Positions 17,101 through 24,784 of a stretch of 64,000 nt of DNA are shown here, one piece after another. Under the pieces are notes generated by a model. It saw only the letters and a list, made by a program, of their open reading frames with translations. It had not been told where the DNA came from and ran no database searches. Numbering within the stretch: position 1 is the stretch's first letter; every line of letters starts with the position of its first letter. A program made the translations under genes and the position numbers. The DNA is from Sphingomonas sp. UBA978 (GTDB lineage Bacteria; Pseudomonadota; Alphaproteobacteria; Sphingomonadales; Sphingomonadaceae), in the NCBI RefSeq assembly GCF_002292295.1, contig NZ_DBBS01000002.1, positions 62,001 through 126,000 on the forward strand, read 5' to 3'.

Positions 17101-17550
17101 CTTGGCGGCGATGACCGCGCCGATACGGTTCTGGCTGACCAGCGCCGGGCTGTGCGCGCCGGTGGCGGCATCGGCGAACAGCAGCGCGACGTCCTTCGCG
17201 CGGACGTCGCGGCCGTCGATGCGATAGGCGCTGCCGGCGCCGCGTTCGATCCGGCGGACGACCTCGCGCTCGTCCGGGTTGGCGGCGTCGCCGGTGTCGA
17301 GCAGGATCGACACCTCGGCAAAGGCGCGCGGCGGCCGGGTGGCGGTGCCGGCGAAGATCACGTCCTCCATCCCGGCACCGCGCAGCGACCGTGCGCTGTT
17401 CTCGCCCATCGTCCAGCGCAGCGCCTCGAGCAGGTTGGACTTGCCGCAGCCGTTGGGGCCGACGACGCCGGTCAGGCCCGGCTCGATGCGCAGATCGGCA
17501 GGGTCGACGAAGCTCTTGAAGCCGGCGATGCGGAGCCGCTTGATCTGCAC
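14158..17550 (-). CDS. smc: Chromosome segregation protein SMC
   Basis: 1130-residue ATPase that compacts and aligns chromosome arms with ScpA/ScpB. N-terminal ATPase half carries Walker A GPNGCGKSNLLEAL near residue 33. Long Ala/Arg/Glu-rich coiled coils run to a hinge around residues 510-620. The C-terminal half has the signature LLSGGEQALTAVALIF near 1030 and Walker B/D-loop CVLDEVDAPLDDANIERF near 1065. All ATPase motifs are intact. The stop codon overlaps the -35 region of the radical SAM gene. The start follows a GTGC-rich stretch next to a 570-bp repeat region. Confidence 0.96.
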   Translation of the reverse strand: MQIKRLRIAGFKSFVDPADLRIEPGLTGVVGPNGCGKSNLLEALRWTMGENSARSLRGAGMEDVIFAGTATRPPRAFAEVSILLDTGDAANPDEREVVRRIERGAGSAYRIDGRDVRAKDVALLFADAATGAHSPALVSQNRIGAVIAAKPAERRAMLEEAAGIAGLHVRRKDAEQKLRATEANLLRLDELIAEQDVRAAALRRQARAADRYRALSEQIRVAEGRMIFARWRDAVAAADAARAEAQAAEAQVAAATAAERAAAGAQQDAAATVATMRAAALAARDRAGAAGHALATLRTERDAAVRRVADLADARRGIAADRAREGTLAADAADALARLGEEVKALDRAILTAAEDSPGLDATLAEAERHARDAEVALARALSRQASEAAEARVATAALAAAQGRADRAARDAAQIAQGIAALGDAAPLAAARDDAAARRRAALTSADTARAALADAEAEERIAVAGRDAAESARATARADLAALDSEVAALIRTTQRSGRDRLLDHLVPAAGYERALAAALGDDLEVGLAAWTGAAPQPGDPAPPADAVPLATQVEAPAALARRLAQTFVAEDRGQPLAAGQRLVTRDGRLRRWDGFVASGNGAAAAERLERLNRLNALHAARPDAAAAVATADAARAGVDRAIAAARAAAQAGRTALAQAEAAVREADRAEDRATAALERLAGQRADLDARAARIASDVAEAQADLATAGAVRDALPDGHDAAAAVATCAHDADRRRTAVAEARERRATLDRAVQANRERLAAAQADGRSWRARAGEAAKRIADMDRRDAALATEAQAIADRPAALDAAIGAKEADHEAARAEADAQAGAERDADRVLARAGDDHRRTTETLAHAREQRAGAAARLENQDLRRVEMGRLSGERFACPAPVLPERLGFDAATVRTPGEEAQAHERLTADRERIGPVNLVAATELAALESAGKSNAAERDELGQAVARLRGSIGTLNREGRQRLLAAFEAVDGHFRRLFTTLFDGGQAHLALVDADDPLEAGLEIMAQPPGKRLQSLTLLSGGEQALTAVALIFALFLTNPAPICVLDEVDAPLDDANIERFCGLLDRMTRETDTRYLIVTHNAVTMSRMHRLFGVTMVERGVSRLVSVDLGAATRLVAE

Positions 17551-17605
17551 GGGCGTGGGGTGCCGGGTTCCGGGTGGGGTTTCAAGCTCTGCGCGCGGCG
17601 GCGGG

Positions 17606-17857
17606 CGTCAGGAAGAAGGTGGTTCACGCGGAGACGCGGAGAAGAAGGGGGCGCCGGGGCGCTGTCGTCCGTCTTCCTCCGCGATCTCCGCGCCTCTGCG
17701 CGCAGAAAATGTCACGCGAAGGCGCGAAGCCGCGACGATGAAGCGGCTTCGCGGAAGAGGGGGAGATGCCACGGGTGGAACACCTCCGCGTCTCCGCGTC
17801 TTCGCGTCTCAGCGCGAAAGCCCCTCTTACGCGCCCGCCGCCTTGAGCAGCGGCTCC
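17606..17857. repeat. Upstream copy of tandem repeat, carrying a dsbA 3'-end fragment
   Basis: First of two tandem copies (period about 271 bp) filling the gap between smc and a dsbA-like gene. It starts GCGTCAGGAAGAAGGTGG, contains runs of CGCGGAGA and its complement that can fold back, and ends with about 30 bp (17827-17857) identical to the last nine codons and stop of the dsbA-like gene. That tail has no start or body and is a fragment, not a gene. The two copies differ by indels and substitutions, so the duplication is not recent. Confidence 0.8.
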
Positions 17858-17876
17858 CTCTGCGCGTGGCGATGCG

Positions 17877-18153
17877 CGTCAGGAAGAAGGTGGTTCACGC
17901 GGAGACGCGGAGACGCGGAGAAGAAGGGCGCGCCGGAGGCGCTGTCGTCCGTCTTCCTCCGCGATCTCCGCGCCTCTGCGCGCAGACATGTCACGCGAAG
18001 GCGCGAAGCCGCGACGATGAAGCCGCTTTGCGGAAGAGGGGGAGATGCCACGGGTGGAGCGTCTCCGCGTCTCCGCGTGAACCCCTTCTTCGCGTCTTCG
18101 CGTCGTCGCGCGAAATCCCCTCTTACGCGCCCGCCGCCTTGAGCAGCGGCTCC
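17877..18153. repeat. Downstream copy of the tandem repeat, ending in the dsbA-like gene
   Basis: Second copy; its last 30 bp are the genuine 3' end of the dsbA-like gene (stop at 18123). Inside, CACGCGGAGACGCGGAG near 17895 and its inverse near 18060-18078 make a long-range hairpin. Between 17551 and 18122 no coding gene is supported. Confidence 0.8.
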
Positions 18154-18851
18154 AGCTGGCCCCAGGTCACAGCTTCGGCCTTCTTGCCGTTGATGAGCAG
18201 GGTCGGCGTGCCGGCGACGGTGCCGTCGGCGCTCTTGTCCTGCGTCTGCTTGGTCCAGCGGTCGATCTGGGTCATGTCGGCGAGGCAGGCGCGGGCCTTG
18301 GCTTCGGGGATGCCGCGCTGCTTGGCGAAGTCGACGAGGCCCATCTGTTCGGCCATGATGCGGATCGCGTCGACCGGCTTGGCAGACTGCAATTGCGCCT
18401 GCACCGGCTGCGGCGTCGCCTGCAGCTTGGTGTTGAAGCCGTCCTGCGCCTGATACATCTGGTCGAGGATCGGGAAGAAGGCGGCGGGATCGGTGCAATT
18501 GCCGAGCAGCGCGGGCGGCAGGTCGGGCGCGCCGTGGACGAGGAATTCGCGATATTCGAAGCTCACCTTGCCCGACTTCACATAGGTGTTCATCAGCGGC
18601 CCGAAGCTTTCGCGGGCGAGCGCGCCGCAGGTCGGGCAGAGGCGCGAGCCATATTCGACCAGCTTGATCGGCGCGGCCGGATTGCCGACGATCGTCCCCT
18701 CGGCGGTGCGCGAGACGGTGTCGGTCCAGTTCTGGCCCGCCGGCGCGGTGACCGCGGCGACGGGCGAGGCCGGTGCGGACGGCGTGCCGGTTTCCTTGGA
18801 ACAGCCGGCGAGCGCCAGCGGCAGGACGAGGAAGGACGCGAGCAACTTCAT
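18123..18851 (-). CDS. DsbA-family thioredoxin-fold lipoprotein
   Basis: 242 residues with a lipoprotein signal: hydrophobic LLASFLVLPLALAGC with a lipobox cysteine. The mature part has the thioredoxin-like fold of DsbA/DSBA-like oxidoreductases. The active site is CPTC in VEYGSRLCPTCGALARE, a long helical insert follows, and the cis-proline loop is GTPTLLINGKK. The start at 18851 (MKLL) is preferred because GGAG lies eight bases upstream; ATG 18866 would add MERKI. It likely oxidises or isomerises envelope proteins. It pairs with the next DsbA-like gene. Its 3' end is duplicated in the repeat downstream. Confidence 0.88.
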   Translation of the reverse strand: MKLLASFLVLPLALAGCSKETGTPSAPASPVAAVTAPAGQNWTDTVSRTAEGTIVGNPAAPIKLVEYGSRLCPTCGALARESFGPLMNTYVKSGKVSFEYREFLVHGAPDLPPALLGNCTDPAAFFPILDQMYQAQDGFNTKLQATPQPVQAQLQSAKPVDAIRIMAEQMGLVDFAKQRGIPEAKARACLADMTQIDRWTKQTQDKSADGTVAGTPTLLINGKKAEAVTWGQLEPLLKAAGA

Positions 18852-18872
18852 GATTTTACGCTCCATAAACGA

Positions 18873-19556
18873 TCACTTGACCCCCTTGGCACGCAAGACG
18901 GGTTCGAGCTTGTCCCAGACCAGCGGCGGCTGGAGTTCGCCGTTGACATAGAAGGTCGGCGTGCTGCGCACCTCGATCGGCGCATCGCTGGTCATCGCCG
19001 TGATGCGGTCGATCGCGCCCTTGTCGGCGAAACAGGCCTTGATCGCGGCCGGCTTCAGCCCACGCGCCTGCATCACCGCGGTCAGACCGGAGGCATCGGC
19101 ATAGCGGCGCGCCTGCGCCACCAGCGGCTGCTGGTCGATCGTCGGGTTCGCCTGCTGATAGGCGGCGACCTTGGCCAGCCACGTTTCCTGCGTCGCGAAG
19201 ATCAGCGCATGCGCCGCACCGAAGCCGCGCGGCCCGGCGCAACGCGCGAGAATCGCGGCGCCGAGGTCGGCGGGATCGCGGATCAAATGGCGATATTCGA
19301 GGCTGAGCTTGCCCGACCGGATCATCTGCCCCTTCAGCACGGGCGCGCTGGCATTGGCGAAATCGGCGCAATGCGAACAGGTGTAGCTGCCATATTCGAC
19401 CAGCTTCACCGGCGCGGCGGGGTTGCCGAACACATAGGCGCCCTTCGCGGTCGGGCGCGCGACCTGGCTCCAGTCGGTCGCCGGCGCCGCAGCGATCAGT
19501 GTCAGGGCGAGGGGGGCAATGGTGAAAGCGAGCGGGACCAACGGGCGCATCATCAA
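18873..19556 (-). CDS. DsbA-family thioredoxin-fold periplasmic protein
   Basis: 227 residues: signal peptide (LVPLAFTIAPLALTLIAAA), then KLVEYGSYTCSHCADFA with active site CSHC. A helical domain and the cis-Pro segment RSTPTFYVNGELQPPLVW follow. It is a paralogue of the neighbouring lipoprotein with the same order of features, so the pair probably arose by duplication. This one is soluble and the other is membrane-anchored, which may split substrates. ATG overlaps the DUF721 stop by 4 bp. Confidence 0.9.
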   Translation of the reverse strand: MMMRPLVPLAFTIAPLALTLIAAAPATDWSQVARPTAKGAYVFGNPAAPVKLVEYGSYTCSHCADFANASAPVLKGQMIRSGKLSLEYRHLIRDPADLGAAILARCAGPRGFGAAHALIFATQETWLAKVAAYQQANPTIDQQPLVAQARRYADASGLTAVMQARGLKPAAIKACFADKGAIDRITAMTSDAPIEVRSTPTFYVNGELQPPLVWDKLEPVLRAKGVK

Positions 19557-20077
19557 CCTACCTTGGGGATGCCGCGGGTGGCGTGGACGCCTGCGGCGAG
19601 CGATTCGAGCACGGCGCGCAATTCGGGATCGCCGATGACCTTCAGGCCCTCGCCGATCTCGGGCGGTGCGGGTTTCAGCGACGGCGGTGCGGTGCGCGGC
19701 ATCGGCTTGGCGACCTCGCCCTGGCGGATCGTCAGCCGGGCGACCGCGGCATAGCCGAAGAAGCGGTTGACCCGCTCGATGATCTCGGGCGCGATATGCT
19801 GCATCATCGGCGCATGCGCGCCGCGCACGACGATGGTGAGCACGCCGTCCGCCTTCTTGCCCGGCGGGAAGCGCAGCGATTCGGGGTTGGAGGCGGCGGC
19901 CCAGCGCGCGCCGACGATCTCCGGCCAGCGGGTGACCAGCGCGCTCTGTACGAAGCCGAATCGCTTGAACGCGGCGCCATGGATCGCGGGCAGCAGTTCG
20001 CTGACCGCGCGGGCGCGATTCTGGCGGGGGGCTTCGACTGGGGGGGCGCCGGCGCGCTTGCTCATCGCGCGACCCAT
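19553..20077 (-). CDS. DciA-like (DUF721) protein
   Basis: 174 residues. The DUF721 domain occupies about residues 25-115: HGAAFKRFGFVQSALVTRWPEIVGARWAAAS, then a KKADGVLTIVVRGAHAPMMQHIAPEIIERVNRFFG core. DUF721 defines DciA, the replicative helicase loader or operator in bacteria without DnaC. Here it heads a minus-strand run with the two DsbA-like genes. Two starts are possible, 20077 and 20065 (MSKRAG). The divergent mutY starts only 14 bp away, so both promoters must lie inside neighbouring coding sequence. Confidence 0.85.
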   Translation of the reverse strand: MGRAMSKRAGAPPVEAPRQNRARAVSELLPAIHGAAFKRFGFVQSALVTRWPEIVGARWAAASNPESLRFPPGKKADGVLTIVVRGAHAPMMQHIAPEIIERVNRFFGYAAVARLTIRQGEVAKPMPRTAPPSLKPAPPEIGEGLKVIGDPELRAVLESLAAGVHATRGIPKVG

Positions 20078-20091
20078 GCCATAGCCGGGGC

Positions 20092-21168
20092 GTGGACGCT
20101 ACACGCTCTTGCCCCCGCCCCGATCCGATCCCGAACCCCGCGGCGATCGCGCCGCTGCTGCTCGCCTGGTACGATTCGCACCGCCGCGCGCTGCCGTGGC
20201 GCGCGCTGCCGGGCGAGATGGCGGACCCCTATCGCGTCTGGCTGTCGGAGGTGATGCTGCAGCAGACGACGGTCGCGGCGGTGCGGCCGCGGTTCGAGGC
20301 ATGGACGGCGCGCTGGCCCGATTTCGCCAGCCTCGCGGCGGCGGACGAGGCCGAGGTGATGGCCGCCTGGGCGGGGCTCGGCTATTATGCGCGGGCGCGC
20401 AATCTCGTCGCGGCGGCGAAGGTCGTGGTGGCCGAGCATGGCGGCGCGTTTCCGCAGGACGAGGCGGTGTTGCGAACGCTGCCGGGCCTCGGCGCCTATA
20501 CCGCGGCGGCGGTGGCGGCGATCGCCTTCGGCCGGCGCGCGGTGGTGGTCGATGCCAATGTCGAACGCGTGGTGGCGCGCCTGTTCGCGATTCGGGAGCC
20601 GTTGCCGGGTGCGCGGGCGGCGATTCGCGCGGCGGCGGACCGGGTGACGCCCGACGCGCGCGCGGGCGATTTCGCGCAGGCGATGATGGATCTGGGGTCC
20701 GGCATCTGCACGCCGAAGAAGCCGACGTGCCTGCTCTGTCCCCTTGACGAGGAATGCCGCGGCTATCGCGAGGGCGCGCCCGAACGCCTGCCGGTCAAGG
20801 CCGCGAAGAAGGCGAAGCCGCAGCGTCACGGCACGATCTTCTGGCTGCAGCGCGGGGAGGAGGTGCTGCTCGTGCGCCGGCCGGACAAGGGCCTGCTCGG
20901 CGGGATGCGGGCGCTGCCGACCGGGCCGTGGGGGGATGAGCCGCCCGGGCTGGCGGGCGCGCCGGTCGATGCCGCATGGGAAATGCGCAACGCCACCGTG
21001 TCGCACGGGTTCACGCATTTCGACATCGAACTGACGCTTGCCGTCGCCAGGGTGCAGGCGCATCACGCGGACGATGGCCTGTGGTGGCCGATCGCGGCGC
21101 TGGACCGCGCCGGGCTGCCGACGCTGTTCGCCAAGGCCGCGGCGGCGGTGACGAGGAGGGATGGATGA
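20092..21168 (+). CDS. mutY: A/G-specific adenine DNA glycosylase
   Basis: Removes adenine mispaired with 8-oxoguanine. The HhH-GPD domain has WLSEVMLQQTTVAAV, the hairpin LPGLGAYTAAAVAAIAF and the catalytic aspartate in VVDANVERV. The Fe-S loop cysteines read C-X6-C-X2-C-X5-C in CTPKKPTCLLCPLDEEC. The C-terminal NUDIX-like domain that recognises 8-oxoG (HGTIFWLQRGEEVLLVRRPDKGLLGGM) is complete. GTG 20092 is the only in-frame start near the conserved beginning. Overlaps the next gene by 4 bp (ATGA). Confidence 0.95.
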   Translation: MDATRSCPRPDPIPNPAAIAPLLLAWYDSHRRALPWRALPGEMADPYRVWLSEVMLQQTTVAAVRPRFEAWTARWPDFASLAAADEAEVMAAWAGLGYYARARNLVAAAKVVVAEHGGAFPQDEAVLRTLPGLGAYTAAAVAAIAFGRRAVVVDANVERVVARLFAIREPLPGARAAIRAAADRVTPDARAGDFAQAMMDLGSGICTPKKPTCLLCPLDEECRGYREGAPERLPVKAAKKAKPQRHGTIFWLQRGEEVLLVRRPDKGLLGGMRALPTGPWGDEPPGLAGAPVDAAWEMRNATVSHGFTHFDIELTLAVARVQAHHADDGLWWPIAALDRAGLPTLFAKAAAAVTRRDG

Positions 21169-22505
21169 AGCGACTGTACGGGATCGTCGGGCTGGGCCTC
21201 GCGGGGCTGATCGCCGCGGCCGCGGTGAACGGGCAAGCGATGCGGTCGCCCTATCCGGGGGCGGGCGATGATGTTGCCGTCTCCCCGCTGCCGACGACGC
21301 AGGCGCTGTTCGACGGCTATGTCCGCGACGGCAAGATGCCGGGCATCGTCGCCGCCTTCGGCGTCGGCGATCGCCCGACGATGTTCGTGTCCGCCGGCCG
21401 GCTCGCCACCGATCCCGCCGCGGCGCCGGCGACGCCCGACAGCCTGTGGCGCGTCTATTCGATGACCAAGCCGGTCACCGCGATGGCGGCGATGATCCTG
21501 ATCGAGGAGGGGAAGATCGGCCTCGACGATCCGGTGTCGAAATACATCCCCGCCTTCGGCTCGATGAAGGTCGCGACCAGCCCCGCGACCAGCCTCGCCA
21601 GCGTGCCGGCGAAGACGCCGATCACGATCCGCATGCTGCTCACCCACACCTCCGGCATTACGTACAACATCATTGCCCAGGGCGCGCTCCTAAAAGAATA
21701 TGAACGGCTCGGCATCCTGCCGGCGGCGGTCAGCGCGTCGATCGAGCCGATGATGCGCCGCACTCGTCCGGCGACGCTGGCGGAATTCGCCGACCGCGTC
21801 GCGCAGGCGCCGCTGATCGCGCAGCCGGGGACGGCGTGGAATTACTCGGTCGGCCTCGATGTGATGGGCCGGGTGATCGAGGTGGCGTCGGGCCAGCCGT
21901 TCGACGCCTTCGTCAACACCCGCATCTTCGCGCCGCTGAAGATGACGTCGAGCTACTGGACCGTACCCAAGGCGCAGGCGGGGCGGCTGGCGACCAATTA
22001 CGCCTGGACCGGCGAGGTGCTGGCGCCGCTCGATCCCGCCGCGACCTCGGTCTACCTCCAGCCGCCGAGCTTTCCCTATGGCGGCGCGGGGCTGGTGATG
22101 TCGGCGCGCGATTACGACCGGTTCCTGCACATGCTCGCCGACGGGGGGACGCTGGACGGGGTGCGGATCATGAAGCCCGAGACGGTGCGTCTCGCCATGT
22201 CGAACCTGCTGCCCGCCGGCGTCACCTTCGGCGGGGTTGGCGGCGCGACCGGCGGGGCCGCCGCCGGTGCGACGCCGATGGGCTATGGCGCGGGTGGATC
22301 GGTCTACCTCGCCGACGGGCCGGGCGGCAGCCCGTCGAAGGGGACCTATGGCTGGGGCGGTGCGGCCGGCACCGTCGCCTTCGTCGATCCGGTGAAGAGG
22401 GTGCGCGGCACGATCATGGTCAATTACTTCCCCGCGGACCGTTGGCCCGTGCGGCAGGAGGCGGTGCGCGCGCTCGTCGCCGATCTGTCGCGGTTCGCAC
22501 GATGA
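21165..22505 (+). CDS. Serine hydrolase, beta-lactamase/esterase family (class C-like fold)
   Basis: 446 residues with an N-terminal signal or anchor (YGIVGLGLAGLIAAAAVNG). SxxK motif is SMTKP near residue 99, the Tyr motif is NYSVG near 225, and a Gly-rich GWGGAAGT near the C-terminus takes the place of the HxG/KTG motif. Family members are esterases, D-aminopeptidases or carboxypeptidases; true beta-lactamase activity is rare. It is translationally coupled to mutY before and nudC after, although no functional link is evident. Confidence 0.85.
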   Translation: MKRLYGIVGLGLAGLIAAAAVNGQAMRSPYPGAGDDVAVSPLPTTQALFDGYVRDGKMPGIVAAFGVGDRPTMFVSAGRLATDPAAAPATPDSLWRVYSMTKPVTAMAAMILIEEGKIGLDDPVSKYIPAFGSMKVATSPATSLASVPAKTPITIRMLLTHTSGITYNIIAQGALLKEYERLGILPAAVSASIEPMMRRTRPATLAEFADRVAQAPLIAQPGTAWNYSVGLDVMGRVIEVASGQPFDAFVNTRIFAPLKMTSSYWTVPKAQAGRLATNYAWTGEVLAPLDPAATSVYLQPPSFPYGGAGLVMSARDYDRFLHMLADGGTLDGVRIMKPETVRLAMSNLLPAGVTFGGVGGATGGAAAGATPMGYGAGGSVYLADGPGGSPSKGTYGWGGAAGTVAFVDPVKRVRGTIMVNYFPADRWPVRQEAVRALVADLSRFAR

Positions 22506-23374
22506 GCCCCGGTTTCACCGGCGGCCTGCTCGACCGCGCCGACGCGCTGCGTCACGATCCCGCCGGCCTGTCCGCGAAGCTCGACTGGCGGGCGCGACTG
22601 CTCAAACTCGACGGGCTGATGCCGCAGGTTGAGGACGGGCGGCTGGCGTGGACCAGCCTCGCCGACCTGCCGCAGGAGGCGGAGGTGATCCTGCTCGGGC
22701 TCGACGCGCAGGATCGCGCGCATGTCGCCGCGCTGCTGCCCGCCAGCGGCGAGGGGACGACGCCCGCGATGCGCTCGCCGGCGCTGATGACGATGCTGGC
22801 GGCTCTGGAGCCGGGCGAGGCGGCGACCTATGCCGCGGCGCGCAGCCTGCTCGACTGGCATGCACGGCATCGCTTCTGCGCGCGCTGCGGTTCGACCACG
22901 CACCTGTTCCGCGCCGGCTGGGGGCGGCAGTGCGACGCCTGCTACACCGAACATTTCCCGCGCGTCGACCCTGTCGTCATCATGATCGCGGAGCATGACG
23001 GGCGGGCCTTGCTCGGTCGCGGCAAGGGCTGGCCCGCGGGGCGCTATTCCGCGCTCGCCGGCTTCGTCGAACCGGGCGAATCGGTCGAGGAGGCGGTGGC
23101 GCGCGAGATCCACGAGGAGGCAGGCGTGCGGGTGCGCGACGTCCGCTACGTGGCGAGCCAGCCGTGGCCGTTCCCGTCGTCACTGATGATCGCCTGCATG
23201 GGCGTAGCGGAGGACGATGCGATCACGCTCGACACCACCGAGCTGGAGGATGCGATGTGGGTGCCGCGTGCGATGGTGCGCGCGGTGTTGGCGGGCGAGC
23301 CGGGGCCGTTCGTCCCGCCGCCGGCCTATGCGATCGCGCATACGCTGTTGACCGAGTGGGCGTCGCGGGGGTGA
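22502..23374 (+). CDS. nudC: NAD(+) diphosphatase / NAD-capped RNA decapping Nudix hydrolase
   Basis: 290 residues. The zinc-ribbon (CARCG...CDACY, near residues 125-145) precedes the Nudix box GFVEPGESVEEAVAREIHEEAG. The NADH-pyrophosphatase motif SQPWPFPSSLM follows the box, which distinguishes NudC from other Nudix enzymes. It hydrolyses NAD(H) to NMN(H) and AMP and removes NAD caps from RNA. An N-terminal region of about 110 residues with low conservation is usual. Starts in the stop of the serine hydrolase gene. Confidence 0.95.
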   Translation: MSPGFTGGLLDRADALRHDPAGLSAKLDWRARLLKLDGLMPQVEDGRLAWTSLADLPQEAEVILLGLDAQDRAHVAALLPASGEGTTPAMRSPALMTMLAALEPGEAATYAAARSLLDWHARHRFCARCGSTTHLFRAGWGRQCDACYTEHFPRVDPVVIMIAEHDGRALLGRGKGWPAGRYSALAGFVEPGESVEEAVAREIHEEAGVRVRDVRYVASQPWPFPSSLMIACMGVAEDDAITLDTTELEDAMWVPRAMVRAVLAGEPGPFVPPPAYAIAHTLLTEWASRG

Positions 23375-23381
23375 ACCGACC

Positions 23382-24692
23382 CTAACGCATCGCCGCGAGC
23401 AGCTCGTCGAGCGGCGCGACCGCGAAGGTCGTCATGTCGTCGGCGAGCGCATAGGGCAGCAGCAGCGTGCGGCCGCGGACCAGCCCGCCACAGGTATAGG
23501 CGACGTTGGGGACATAGCCGTCCCATGTCTCGCCATTGGGCTGGATCAGCGGTTCGGCGAGCCGCTTCAGCACCTTGGTCGGATCGTCGCGGTCGAGCAG
23601 GACGGCGCCGATGCAATAGCTGCGGACGATGCCGACGCCATGGGTGATGACCAGCCAGCCCTCGTCGATCTCGATCGGGGAGCCGCAATTGCCGATCTGC
23701 ACGAATTCCCACGGATATTCGGGCGTCATGATCTTGACCGGGTCGTTCCATTCCAGCGGCGTGTCGCTTTTGCCGAACCACAGGTTCTCGTTGTCGTGGC
23801 GGAACAGCGCGGCGAACTGGCCGTCGATCTTGCGCGGAAACAGCGCCATGCCCTTGCCGATCGACACGGGGCCGCCGACCGGATGCATGTGGAACAGGCG
23901 GAAATCCTCGGTCTGCAACACCTCCTGCCGCGCGCTCTCGTTGCCGACGGCGGTATAGGTGCCGATATAGGTCTCGCGACCGTCGTCCTCGCGGAACCGG
24001 ACGAGGCGCAGGTCCTCGATGCCGCGGCTCTGGCTTTCGATGACCGGGAACAGCACGGTTTCCGACGGTTCGCGCGCGTCGCGACAATTGAGCTGGATGA
24101 GTGCCTTGGCGCCGATCTGGCGGACCAATTCGGGGTCGGGCTGTTCGATCAGCGGGGGGACGCCCTGATGGCTGGGTTCGTCGATGACGAGGTCATTGTC
24201 GTCCGGACCCCAGGTGCCGGTGCGGAAGGTGACCGAGGACAGATGCCCCTCGCCGATCCCGCGCAGCGACAGGACGAAGCGGATGCTGCCTTCGGGACAA
24301 TCGCCCTGATCGGGATGGGGGACGATGCTGGGGTTGAACAGCGCCGCCGCCTCGAACGAATATTCGGCGCTGAAATAGCCGCCGATCAGCATCTTGCGCT
24401 TCTCGGACAGGGTCGTGTCGAGCTTCAGCTCGGCCGCGACCTCGTCGAAGCGGCGCATCAGTAGCGCCGGTACTTCTCGATGGCGGGCGCCGAGCCCGTC
24501 TAGGATGATCTCGACCAAAGCCTCGACCTCGTCGTCGGGCATGGCCAGCGTGCGGGCGACGATCCGGTCGCCGCGCGGCTGGCCCTCGACGCGAAAGGGA
24601 TCGGGATCGCCGGGCAGGAACGGGCGGATCACCGTGCGTTTGGGATCGGGATAGAGCGTCGGTTCGAGATGGCGGACGAAGGAAGCGGCCAC
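23382..24692 (-). CDS. GH130-like glycoside phosphorylase/hydrolase
   Basis: 436 residues. Blades of a five-bladed propeller typical of GH130 are recognisable. GIEDLRLVRF holds the conserved acid. GMALFPRKIDGQFAALFRHDNENLWFG, WEFVQIGNCGSPIEIDEGWLVITHGVG, YCIGAVLLDRDDPTKVLKRL and GYVPNVAYTCGGL follow the family order. GH130 enzymes cleave or phosphorolyse beta-mannosides. An N-terminal extension of about 170 residues goes beyond the shortest family members. The GTG start at 24692 has GGAGGG upstream. It is the last gene of the minus-strand run from the uronate locus. Confidence 0.82.
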   Translation of the reverse strand: MAASFVRHLEPTLYPDPKRTVIRPFLPGDPDPFRVEGQPRGDRIVARTLAMPDDEVEALVEIILDGLGARHREVPALLMRRFDEVAAELKLDTTLSEKRKMLIGGYFSAEYSFEAAALFNPSIVPHPDQGDCPEGSIRFVLSLRGIGEGHLSSVTFRTGTWGPDDNDLVIDEPSHQGVPPLIEQPDPELVRQIGAKALIQLNCRDAREPSETVLFPVIESQSRGIEDLRLVRFREDDGRETYIGTYTAVGNESARQEVLQTEDFRLFHMHPVGGPVSIGKGMALFPRKIDGQFAALFRHDNENLWFGKSDTPLEWNDPVKIMTPEYPWEFVQIGNCGSPIEIDEGWLVITHGVGIVRSYCIGAVLLDRDDPTKVLKRLAEPLIQPNGETWDGYVPNVAYTCGGLVRGRTLLLPYALADDMTTFAVAPLDELLAAMR

Positions 24693-24784
24693 ATTACCCT
24701 CCGGGAACGCAGGCCGGAATGCGCATGCGTGCGGGATCAGACGCGCGAAACCCCGGGTAGGTCCGTGGCGGTGGCGGTTTCGTG

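Noticed and set aside
17827..17857. Separate broken dsbA pseudogene
   Set aside because: Only nine codons and the stop are present. It is explained by the tandem repeat copying the gene's end, not by a decayed full gene.
13981..18453. Very long + strand open frame opposite smc and the radical SAM gene
   Set aside because: It is antisense to two genes with complete motifs. Its Arg/Gly/Ala-rich translation has no recognisable domain, and stop codons are rare in any frame at this GC content.
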